DNA of 15,472 nucleotides from PNAI01 sp964575715. GTDB taxonomy: Bacteria; Pseudomonadota; Alphaproteobacteria; Rhizobiales; Xanthobacteraceae. Location of the stretch: the NCBI GenBank assembly GCA_964575715.1, contig CAZNSG010000191.1:1-15472 (forward strand), given 5' to 3'. Under the pieces are notes generated by a model. It saw only the letters and a list, made by a program, of their open reading frames with translations, searched no databases and was not told where the DNA came from. Positions 7,380-14,500 of the stretch are shown piece after piece. The position numbers and the translations under genes are program-made. The first letter of the stretch is position 1; every line of letters starts with the position of its first letter.

Positions 7380-7401
7380 ATAAATTGGTATACAAATTTA
7401 T
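7380..7401. promoter_or_regulatory. 22-bp near-perfect palindrome, candidate operator for the downstream operon
   Basis: The halves ATAAATTGGTA and TACAAATTTAT are inverse copies with one mismatch in 11. The core TGGTATACAA fits the TnGT-n-ACnA pattern used by many GntR-family (FadR/FCD type) repressors. It lies just after the candidate -10 and 40 bp before the DUF1445 start codon, and it is AT-rich in an otherwise GC-rich region. No GntR gene is in the window, so the regulator would be encoded elsewhere. Confidence 0.5.
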
Positions 7402-7441
7402 TGGCGCGCAGTTTGCGTCTCAAATTTGTGAGGACAAGCAG

Positions 7442-8251
7442 ATGCGATCTGTGACCAAGCAGACGGAATGGAATCGTCTCGATCCTGAGGACGTCCGCCG
7501 TGCCAGTCGTGAGCTTGGCTATACCGGCTACACTGCCGGCCTGGCTCCTGGATTTGTGCAGGCCAACATCTGCATTCTGCCCAAGGATTGGGCCGAGGAT
7601 TTTCTGCTCTATTGTCAGCGTAATCCGAAGCCATGTCCGTTGCTCAGCCGGTCCGATCCGGGCAATCCACGTCTGCCAAAGCTGGCGGCGAACCTCGACA
7701 TCCGCACGGATGTGCCGCGATATCATATTTTTCGAGACGGCCAGTTTGTTGAGGAAGTTACCAACATAACCGGGTACTGGCGGGACGATCTCGTTACGTT
7801 TGCGCTCGGCTGTTCCTTCTCGTTCGAGGAGGCGCTGCAAGAGGCAGGTGTCCCTTTGAAGTTCCTCGCGCGCAATGACGTCGCAGGCGTCTATGTCAGC
7901 AACATCCCGACCGAACCAGCAGGACTTTTCAAGGCGCCTCTGGTCGTCACGATGCGGGCGTTCAAGCCCGCAGATGCGATCCGCGCCATTCAGATTACGT
8001 CACGCTTTCCCAACGTGCACGGTGCGCCGGTGCATATAGGCGATCCAAAGATGATCGGCGTTGATCTCACCAAGCGCTACCAGAACGTGGGAGACGGCAG
8101 CGTGGCGGAGGATGAAATTCCGCTGTTCTGGGCGTGTGGCCTTACTCCTCAGCTGGCTGTCAACAATGCCAAACCGCCGCTCTGTATTACGCATGCTCCC
8201 TCATCCATGCTTGTGACGGACCTGCGAAATGCCAGCCTCGCAATCCTGTAA
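7442..8251 (+). CDS. DUF1445 / D-glutamate-cyclase-like family protein (putative hydro-lyase, YcsI-like)
   Basis: The 269-residue protein is the normal size for this family (PF07286; annotated as putative hydro-lyase or D-glutamate cyclase family, and related to the N-terminal part of mitochondrial DGLUCY). Family stretches are PGFVQANICILP (residues 37-48), PCPLLSRSDPG, GCSFSFEEAL, VHIGDPKMIGVDL and PLFWACGLTPQ. No metal or cofactor site is obvious. The ATG at 7442 is chosen because GAGGA at 7430-7434 is 7 nt upstream; an in-frame TTG at 7385 would fall inside the palindrome. It is the first gene of a tight operon with a GGT-like hydrolase, an ammonia-lyase and an M20 protein, which suggests work on an amino-acid-derived compound. 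The actual reaction is uncertain. Confidence 0.88.
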   Translation: MRSVTKQTEWNRLDPEDVRRASRELGYTGYTAGLAPGFVQANICILPKDWAEDFLLYCQRNPKPCPLLSRSDPGNPRLPKLAANLDIRTDVPRYHIFRDGQFVEEVTNITGYWRDDLVTFALGCSFSFEEALQEAGVPLKFLARNDVAGVYVSNIPTEPAGLFKAPLVVTMRAFKPADAIRAIQITSRFPNVHGAPVHIGDPKMIGVDLTKRYQNVGDGSVAEDEIPLFWACGLTPQLAVNNAKPPLCITHAPSSMLVTDLRNASLAIL

Positions 8252-8272
8252 TAGCGCGCGCCGAATTGCCTG

Positions 8273-9877
8273 ATGCGGATCTCTGAATTTCGGGATTTTG
8301 AGCAGTCCGGCCGTTCGGAAGCCTTTGGCGCCAACGGTATGGTCGCGACATCGCACCCGTTTGCGACGTTGGCGGCGCTCGAAGTCTTGCGCGAAGGCGG
8401 TAATGCCGTTGACGCTGCCGTGTGTGCTGCCGCGGCGCAGGCCGTCGTTGAGCCAACGCAAACCGGACTTGGTGGGGACTGCTTTGCGCTTGTTATGCAT
8501 GAGGGCGACGGCAAGCCAATCGCGCTGAACGGCTCAGGCTGGGCACCCGCAGCCGCGGATCTGAACTGGTATCTCGCGCGCGGATTCAGAGAAATAGCTA
8601 TCGAAAGCCCGCATGCTGTGACGGTCCCAGGTGCAGTCGCCGCATGGGAACGGCTCGTTACCGACTATGGCACTATGCATTTGCAACGGCTGCTGGCGCC
8701 GGCGATTGAGGTTGCCGAACAGGGCTGTCCTGTTCCGGAAAGATTGGCCCGGGATTGGGGAAAGCAACTTGCGAAGCTCAAGCGCAATCCGGCAGCCGCC
8801 CAACTCTTTCTTTTTGGCGGTGATGCGCCGCGCCCTGGCGCGATCCACCATCAGCCAGCATTGGCCAAGACCCTGCGCAGCATCGCCAAGGATGGTGCAG
8901 CAGTCTTCTATCGCGGCTGGATTGCGGATAGCTCAGTAAAAACCCTGCGCGGGCTGGGTGGTCTTCATACCTTGGATGATTTTGCCAGCTTTACGCCGGA
9001 ATATGTGACGCCCATATCCGTCAACTATCGTGGCTACGCGCTTTGGGAATGCCCTCCGAATGGGCAGGGTCTTGTGCCGATGGTGATGGCAAAGGCCCTG
9101 GAAGGTTTTGATCTGTCAAAGTGGGCACCTCTGAGCGTCGAGCGATTTCACGTTCAGGCCGAGATCGGCCGAATAGCCTACGCCGAGCGTGATATGTTCA
9201 TTGGAGATCCACGAACGGGCGAGATCCCGGTCGAACGACTGCTGTCCGATGATCATGCTGCTCAGATGCGCAGCCGCATTTCGATGAGCGGGCGTATTGC
9301 GAATGCCGATCCAATCATAGAGCGGCCGCATAAAGATACCGTGTTCATTGCCGTCGTGGATCGGAATCGAACGGCGGTCGCACTCATCAGTTCAATCTAC
9401 GAGGATTTTGGCTGCGGCATCGCCAGCACCGAAACCGGATTCGTCTTTCACAATCGTGCCTCCGCGTTTGTTCTCGATCGGCATCATCCGAACGCAATTG
9501 CCGGAGGTAAACGACCAATGCACACGATCATCCCCGCCATGCTGACGAAGAACGGGCAAGCAATCATGCCGTTCGGCGTGACCGGGGCGCACTTTCAGCC
9601 TTTCGGGCAAGTGCAAGTTCTCACCAACATCGTCGATTACGGCATGACGGTGCAGAGAGCAATCGATCATCCGCGCATGTTCGCGCGCGGGGATAGCTTC
9701 GAGATCGAGCGTACGGTGCCAGACACGATCGTCGGTGGTCTGGGCGCCCTGGGGCACCGGATAACGCGACCAGAAAATCCTCTGGGAACGGCACAAGCAA
9801 TTTGGATTGATCGCAATGCGGGTGTGTTACGTGGCGGTGCCGATGGCCGCCGGGACGGAATAGCACTTGGATTCTGA
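8273..9877 (+). CDS. Gamma-glutamyltransferase-family Ntn-hydrolase, divergent active site (not a typical GGT)
   Basis: The 534-residue proenzyme aligns along its whole length with GGT. The nucleophile is T356 (HKDT followed by VF), so autocleavage would give subunits of 355 and 179 residues. Comparison with E. coli GGT by eye shows the gamma-glutamyl-binding residues are changed: R114 to S88, N411 to Y376, Q430 to R395, D433 to A398, the S462-S463 pair to His-Thr (KRPMHTIIP), and the oxyanion Gly pair region to GAHFQ. This resembles the GGT-like acylase/amidohydrolase branch, which includes oxamate amidohydrolase HpxW. No signal peptide is seen, so it should act in the cytoplasm, unlike E. 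coli GGT. It follows the DUF1445 gene by 21 bp. No good Shine-Dalgarno sequence precedes the ATG. The substrate is probably an N-acyl amide, inferred. Confidence 0.88.
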   Translation: MRISEFRDFEQSGRSEAFGANGMVATSHPFATLAALEVLREGGNAVDAAVCAAAAQAVVEPTQTGLGGDCFALVMHEGDGKPIALNGSGWAPAAADLNWYLARGFREIAIESPHAVTVPGAVAAWERLVTDYGTMHLQRLLAPAIEVAEQGCPVPERLARDWGKQLAKLKRNPAAAQLFLFGGDAPRPGAIHHQPALAKTLRSIAKDGAAVFYRGWIADSSVKTLRGLGGLHTLDDFASFTPEYVTPISVNYRGYALWECPPNGQGLVPMVMAKALEGFDLSKWAPLSVERFHVQAEIGRIAYAERDMFIGDPRTGEIPVERLLSDDHAAQMRSRISMSGRIANADPIIERPHKDTVFIAVVDRNRTAVALISSIYEDFGCGIASTETGFVFHNRASAFVLDRHHPNAIAGGKRPMHTIIPAMLTKNGQAIMPFGVTGAHFQPFGQVQVLTNIVDYGMTVQRAIDHPRMFARGDSFEIERTVPDTIVGGLGALGHRITRPENPLGTAQAIWIDRNAGVLRGGADGRRDGIALGF

Positions 9878-9893
9878 AATCGCGGCGAGGGAA

Positions 9894-11138
9894 ATGGACG
9901 TCGAAAAAATGGCTGTATTGTCGCCCACAGGATTTCAGCTTTTTGGTAATCCGCGCAGCCTCCGAGAGGCGCCATATTCGGCTGGTGGCCGGGATGCGAT
10001 CCTCAGTCTTTCCGCGCTGGAAAACGCGAAGCGCGAAATTACGGCGTGGACGGGATATCACCGGACTCCGCTTCGCGAACTGTCGGGCCTGGCGAAGTCG
10101 CTTGGAATTGGACAGATTTTTTACAAGGACGAAGCAGAACGCTTTGGTCTCGGAAGCTTCAAGGCGCTTGGGGGCGCTTACGCAGTCTTTCGCCTGCTTC
10201 AGCAGGAAATCCGACAACAACACCGGAAAGAAGTCAGCGCTCGAGACATTTTGTCTGGACATTTTACCGACATCACATCCACTCTAACAGTGACATGCGC
10301 CACTGACGGTAATCATGGCAGATCGGTTGCGTGGGGCGCGCGCACCTTCGGATGCCGCTGCGTCATTTATGTGCATGAAACGGTGAGCGAAGGCCGCTGT
10401 CAGGCCATCGCAGGTTACGGGGCGGAGGTCCGTCGCGTCCCCGGAAATTATGACGATGCCGTCCGTCAGGCCGCGGTCGATGCGGCGGCAAACGGGTGGC
10501 ATGTCGTATCTGACACGTCTTATGAGGGCTATACAGAAATTCCGCGGGACGTGATGCAGGGCTATAGTCTGATGGTTGAGGAAGCACTCGATCAAACAAA
10601 ACGCACGCCGACGCACGTCTTTGTGCAGGGCGGTATCGGCGGGCTTGCTGCTGCTGTTTGCGCTTATCTCTGGGAGCGCCTTGGTGCTCGGCGGCCGACT
10701 TTTGTCGTTGTCGAACCTGATAAAGCCGATTGCCTTTATCGCAGCGCCGTGGCGGGGCGGCCGACGGCGGTCACGGGCGCGCTCGATACGATAATGGCTG
10801 GCTTGGCCTGCGGAGAGGTTTCGCTTCTCGCGTGGCAGATTTTAGAGGTTGGCGCTGACGCCTTCATGACCATTAGCGATGAGGCGGCCGCGCAGACGAT
10901 GCGGCTGCTGGCCGAATCTCCGTACAGCGACGCGCCAATCGTCGCAGGCGAATCGGCTGTCGCCGGGCTCTCCGGACTGATCATCGCTTCTTCCGACCAA
11001 GATGCGCGCGCAAAGCTGTCGCTTGGGTCCGAAAGCGTGGCACTGGTTTTCGGCACCGAAGGCGCCACAGATCCCGAGGTTTATCGTCGCATTGTCGGCC
11101 GATCAGCCGAAGATGTGAACCGCGCGCGAGCCACCTGA
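9894..11138 (+). CDS. dpaL: Diaminopropionate ammonia-lyase (PLP-dependent, YgeX/DpaL type)
   Basis: The 414-residue protein matches the fold-type II PLP enzyme that converts D- or L-2,3-diaminopropionate to pyruvate and two ammonia. The PLP lysine is K90 in GLGSFKALGGAYA. D138 (ATDGNHG) and D207 (SDTSYEGYTEIP) match the two Asp residues known in E. coli DAPAL (D120 and D189) for handling the D and L isomers. A phosphate-binding glycine loop reads QGGIGG. These motifs, especially DGNHGRSVAWGA and EGYTEIPRDVMQGY, separate it from threonine/serine dehydratases. The ATG at 9894 is preferred (GAGG at 9887-9890, close spacing); a TTG at 9867 would overlap the preceding gene, and an ATG at 9909 is also possible. 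The neighbouring M20 gene recalls the ygeX-ygeY pair of E. coli. Confidence 0.88.
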   Translation: MDVEKMAVLSPTGFQLFGNPRSLREAPYSAGGRDAILSLSALENAKREITAWTGYHRTPLRELSGLAKSLGIGQIFYKDEAERFGLGSFKALGGAYAVFRLLQQEIRQQHRKEVSARDILSGHFTDITSTLTVTCATDGNHGRSVAWGARTFGCRCVIYVHETVSEGRCQAIAGYGAEVRRVPGNYDDAVRQAAVDAAANGWHVVSDTSYEGYTEIPRDVMQGYSLMVEEALDQTKRTPTHVFVQGGIGGLAAAVCAYLWERLGARRPTFVVVEPDKADCLYRSAVAGRPTAVTGALDTIMAGLACGEVSLLAWQILEVGADAFMTISDEAAAQTMRLLAESPYSDAPIVAGESAVAGLSGLIIASSDQDARAKLSLGSESVALVFGTEGATDPEVYRRIVGRSAEDVNRARAT

Positions 11139-11152
11139 TTGGGGAATCAGAG

Positions 11153-12367
11153 ATGCCTGATCAAGAAGCCCTGCTTCAAACGATTGATCGCGAGATTGAT
11201 GCAGAGCGCGAAACGTTGGTGAACTTGTGCGGACGTATGGTGGCGGCCCCCAGCATGAGTCCGCCCGGACGCACGGTTGAAGTCGCCTGCATTGTCGAAG
11301 GCTTTCTCAACGAGAACGGAATTACTACAGAGATCGCCGCCGAAGATCCGGAAGCTCCGAACGTGATCGCGCATATCGGCAGTGGACCCGGACGGCATGT
11401 CATCTTCAACGCCCATATGGATACGATGCAGGCCGGGGACGAAAGCAAATGGACGGTTCCGGTTTTACAGCTCACGCGGCAGGCGGGGCGGCTATACGGC
11501 CTCGGAATGGGGAACATGAAAGGCGCACTGGCTGCGATGTGCGTCACAAGCGTCGTGCTTAATCGACACAAGCATGCGTTGACCGGACGGCTCACAATGA
11601 CAGCCGTGTGCGATGAAGTGATGTTCGGCGAGCGTGGGGTGGTGTTCCTCCTGAAATCTCGCCCTGATGTGCACGGGAACTACCTGATCAGCGGCGAGGG
11701 TCCGGGATTTATGGATTTGGCGGTCGCGGAAAAGGGGCTGCTTTGGCTCGACATTGAAACGCACGGCGACGGGGGACACTCATCCCGAGCCTTGCGCGGC
11801 CAGACCGCGGCGATCCGGTTGGCCGCATTGCTCACACGCATCGATCACATCAACGATATGTATGCGGATATTCCGCCGGAGATTGCGGGGGTGACGGGCG
11901 GAGAGGGGAATGTCGGACTGCGCGTGTCGCTCAACGCTGGCGCGGTGCAGGCTGGTGGCGTGCGGAGCCTGATTGCATCTCGGGCTCACGCACAAATCGA
12001 TATCCGACTGCCGCCCGGTATCGGTGCGTCTGAGATCGAACGGCACATTCGCAAAGAGGCGGCCGACGATCCGAACATCGTGATCAAGACCGTAACGGCA
12101 TGGGATGCGAACTGGTCGGCACTGCAGAATCCAGTGGTTGAGGAAATCGCCGCGGCCGCGAACACCGTGCGCGGACTGCGGCCACGATTTGTCGTGCGAT
12201 TGCCCGGCAGTGACGCGCGCCGCTGGCGTGAGCTTGGGGTGCCCGCAGCCTGTTATGGTCCTCAGCCGATGCTGTCCGCAGGCGTCGACGACTATGCCAA
12301 TGAGCAGGACGTCGTAGACTGTGCGAAAGTATACGCACGATCGGCGCTGCGCCTCATGGTTTGCTAG
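11153..12367 (+). CDS. M20-family hydrolase (ArgE/DapE/YgeY-like) with substituted metal-ligand positions
   Basis: The 404-residue protein has the M20 catalytic and lid/dimerisation domains (lid about 190-310; dimer His H209 in GDGGHSS). H88 and D90 (NAHMDT), the presumed base E155 (CDE) and E182 (SGEGPG) are kept. Three expected metal ligands are changed: the bridging Asp is N121 (GLGMGNMKG), the Glu after the base is V156, and the C-terminal His is G377 (LSAGVDDYAN). The protein may therefore use one metal, bind metal differently, or have changed function; the rest of the sequence looks well preserved, arguing against decay. GGGGA at 11141-11145 is 7 nt before the ATG, 14 bp after the ammonia-lyase stop. 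A deacylase role on an acylated diamino acid is the contextual guess; catalytic competence is uncertain. Confidence 0.85.
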   Translation: MPDQEALLQTIDREIDAERETLVNLCGRMVAAPSMSPPGRTVEVACIVEGFLNENGITTEIAAEDPEAPNVIAHIGSGPGRHVIFNAHMDTMQAGDESKWTVPVLQLTRQAGRLYGLGMGNMKGALAAMCVTSVVLNRHKHALTGRLTMTAVCDEVMFGERGVVFLLKSRPDVHGNYLISGEGPGFMDLAVAEKGLLWLDIETHGDGGHSSRALRGQTAAIRLAALLTRIDHINDMYADIPPEIAGVTGGEGNVGLRVSLNAGAVQAGGVRSLIASRAHAQIDIRLPPGIGASEIERHIRKEAADDPNIVIKTVTAWDANWSALQNPVVEEIAAAANTVRGLRPRFVVRLPGSDARRWRELGVPAACYGPQPMLSAGVDDYANEQDVVDCAKVYARSALRLMVC

Positions 12368-12370
12368 CTA

Positions 12371-13747
12371 CTATTCAGTGGCGCGGACCAGGACGGAAAG
12401 TGCCCGCACCGCTTCGCGCGTTGTCCGCAACACGGGGATATTCGCGCCTTCGACGTCGCGAACCCAGCGCGCGCCGGCACTGCCTCCGTAAACGACGAGC
12501 GCGACAGGTTTGTCGTACTCTTTGCGCAAACGGCGCATCAACTCGCCGAATTCGGGGAAATCTGCATTCCCGGGCGCGAGAAGTGTGCAAAGAACAATGT
12601 CAACATTGGGATCCGCGAATACGGCGCTCAATCCGACCTCATGCGCCTCGCGCGGACCTTTGACGTCGATGCCAATCCAGAAATCAAACGGATTTGCCGC
12701 AGGGAGCCAGTCGGGTAGGATCGGCTTTACCGCTTGCAGCGTTTCGGGCGCGAAGGTCGCCAGCTCAAGTCCGCTATCAATAATAAGATCGGTCGATATG
12801 ACGCCGAGGGCGCCGCTCGTCGTCGCAATGCCGACGCGCTTTCCTTTTGGCTTTGGCAGCATCGCCAGAGTCCGCAAGGCATTGACAAAGTCGTTCTCGT
12901 CTTCCGCGCGCACAATCCCATATTGCCGCAGGCCGGCATCGATCAAGGCGTCATCGGAGGCGAGCGATCCGGTGTGTGAAGCGGAGGCCTTGGCTCCTTC
13001 GCTAGTGCGTCCAGGTTTGAGGATGACAATGGGCTTGGTCTTACGTATTTCGCGCGCTTTCTCCAAGAACTCACGCGGCTTGGCAATGCTCTCGATATAA
13101 AGGCCGATCACCTTCGTTCCCGGATCCTGGGCGGCAAAGTCGAGGAAATCCATCTCATCCACGTCGACCTTGTTGCCGACGTCGATGCTCTTTGAAGCTG
13201 GAAGGCGCTGCGTCTCGCTGCTCATCACCTGCAGCATGAGGGCGCCGGTAAATATTCCGGTCTGGGTGAAAAGCGATACCGGGCCTTTTTCCCAATGTGG
13301 AAAATTGACGAAGCTGCCCATCATGCCGCATTCCGCGTTGACCATGCCGATGGTGTTTGGGCCGGCGAGCAGCAAGCCCGATCGCCTCGCCATCTCGCGC
13401 AATCTTGTCTCGTCTGCACGACCCGAATCGCTCGCTTCCGAGAAGCCGGCTGTAATGATGCAGGCAGAGCGCGCTCCCGCTTCGATGCATTGGTTGACCG
13501 CTGTCTCGACATGATTGCGAGGGAGCACGATGAAAACGAGATCAACTTTCTCCGGAACAGCTGCAAGGCTGGGATAGGCCTTCTTGCCCATCACCTCTGC
13601 GGCGTTCGGATTGATGGGGTAGAGAGCGCCGTTGAAATTGCCGCGCAAGAGATTGCTAAATAGAACGCCACCGGACTTGCTCGCGTTGGTCGATGCCCCG
13701 ATGACGGCAATTGAACGCGGCACGACGAGGGGTCTGATATCTCGCAT
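12371..13747 (-). CDS. ADP-forming acyl-CoA synthetase (acid-thiol ligase), alpha subunit
   Basis: The 458-residue protein has an N-terminal CoA-binding Rossmann domain (about 1-130; AVIGAST near the start, GPNTIGMVN at 129-137) and two succinyl-CoA-ligase-like domains. The phosphohistidine is H258 in SASHTGSLASDD, as in archaeal and bacterial acetate-CoA ligase (ADP-forming) alpha chains. With the beta subunit it would make or break an acyl-CoA with ATP/ADP. AGGAG lies 8 nt before the ATG, inside the end of the beta gene, and the beta stop TAA directly abuts this ATG, so translation is likely coupled. It converges on the M20 gene with a 3-nt gap. The acyl group handled is not evident; the CoA-transfer chemistry is well supported. 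Confidence 0.92.
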   Translation of the reverse strand: MRDIRPLVVPRSIAVIGASTNASKSGGVLFSNLLRGNFNGALYPINPNAAEVMGKKAYPSLAAVPEKVDLVFIVLPRNHVETAVNQCIEAGARSACIITAGFSEASDSGRADETRLREMARRSGLLLAGPNTIGMVNAECGMMGSFVNFPHWEKGPVSLFTQTGIFTGALMLQVMSSETQRLPASKSIDVGNKVDVDEMDFLDFAAQDPGTKVIGLYIESIAKPREFLEKAREIRKTKPIVILKPGRTSEGAKASASHTGSLASDDALIDAGLRQYGIVRAEDENDFVNALRTLAMLPKPKGKRVGIATTSGALGVISTDLIIDSGLELATFAPETLQAVKPILPDWLPAANPFDFWIGIDVKGPREAHEVGLSAVFADPNVDIVLCTLLAPGNADFPEFGELMRRLRKEYDKPVALVVYGGSAGARWVRDVEGANIPVLRTTREAVRALSVLVRATE

Positions 13748-14479
13748 TTACTGAACTCCTGCTGACCGTAGAACAATCAATGCGTCCAGCGCACAGACGC
13801 CGTCGGCCTCGATCGTGAGTGGATTGATTTCGATTTCGGAAATGCGGTTGATCAATTGGGGCATTGCGGCGAGGCTCGAGAGATTTCGAATGGCACTCTT
13901 GAGTGCTTCGCGGTTCGCGGGCGCACGTCCGCGCATGCCGTCCAGGATCCGCATCACTGGCTTCTCGGTAATCAGGGCGTCGATGTCTTCTTCCCGCAGC
14001 GGAGCAAGACGGAAGCTGACCTGCTGCCACAAATCGACAAAAATCCCACCCAGGCCGAACATAATCGCGGGGCCGAAGTGCGCGTCCACCCGCAAGGCAA
14101 GTATCCATTCGACCTGACACGGACGATATTCCTCGATCAGAAAACCTTCGATCTGCGCATCAGGCCGAAGCCGTTGTACGCGCTCTGCAATGCTGCTGCA
14201 GGCAGCGATGGCGGCAGCGGCACTTTCTACGGGGAATACGACACCACCGATGTCAGATTTGTGCGAGATGCCCGTTGCAAGCACCTTGACGACGGCTGAA
14301 CACTGCAGCTTCTTCCAGATGGATGCAGCATCTTGGGGCGCTTTTGCGATTTCGCCGCGTGGAATGGAAATATCAAGTGCTCGAACAAATTGCTTGGCTT
14401 CGAACTCGCTTAAAATGAGGCGACCGCTTGCCTCCGCATTCGCAAGCATTCGCGCGCACTCTTTCTCTAGGCTGCGCAT
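13748..14479 (-). CDS. ADP-forming acyl-CoA synthetase (acid-thiol ligase), beta subunit (ATP-grasp)
   Basis: This 243-residue ATP-grasp protein matches the nucleotide-binding beta subunit, usually about 230 residues. The motif ISHKSDIGGV holds the His (H73 from this start) that relays phosphate in the archaeal enzyme. Later ATP-grasp elements include FGPAIMFGLGGIFVDLW and the metal-site stretch ISEIEINPLTI. I choose the ATG at 14479; a GTG two codons upstream (14485) is equally possible and neither has a clear ribosome site. The gene follows the dehydrogenase by about 20 bp and its stop abuts the alpha ATG. The order beta then alpha, as separate genes, is notable because many bacterial relatives are single fused proteins. 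Confidence 0.9.
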   Translation of the reverse strand: MRSLEKECARMLANAEASGRLILSEFEAKQFVRALDISIPRGEIAKAPQDAASIWKKLQCSAVVKVLATGISHKSDIGGVVFPVESAAAAIAACSSIAERVQRLRPDAQIEGFLIEEYRPCQVEWILALRVDAHFGPAIMFGLGGIFVDLWQQVSFRLAPLREEDIDALITEKPVMRILDGMRGRAPANREALKSAIRNLSSLAAMPQLINRISEIEINPLTIEADGVCALDALIVLRSAGVQ

Positions 14480-14500
14480 CTCCACGGGTCCGGCTCGGGC

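Noticed and set aside
8149..8514. Long antisense frames over the GGT-like gene and similar frames elsewhere
   Set aside because: They lie opposite genes with clear family motifs, have low-complexity Arg/Ala/Pro-rich content typical of shadow frames in GC-rich DNA, and no ribosome sites.
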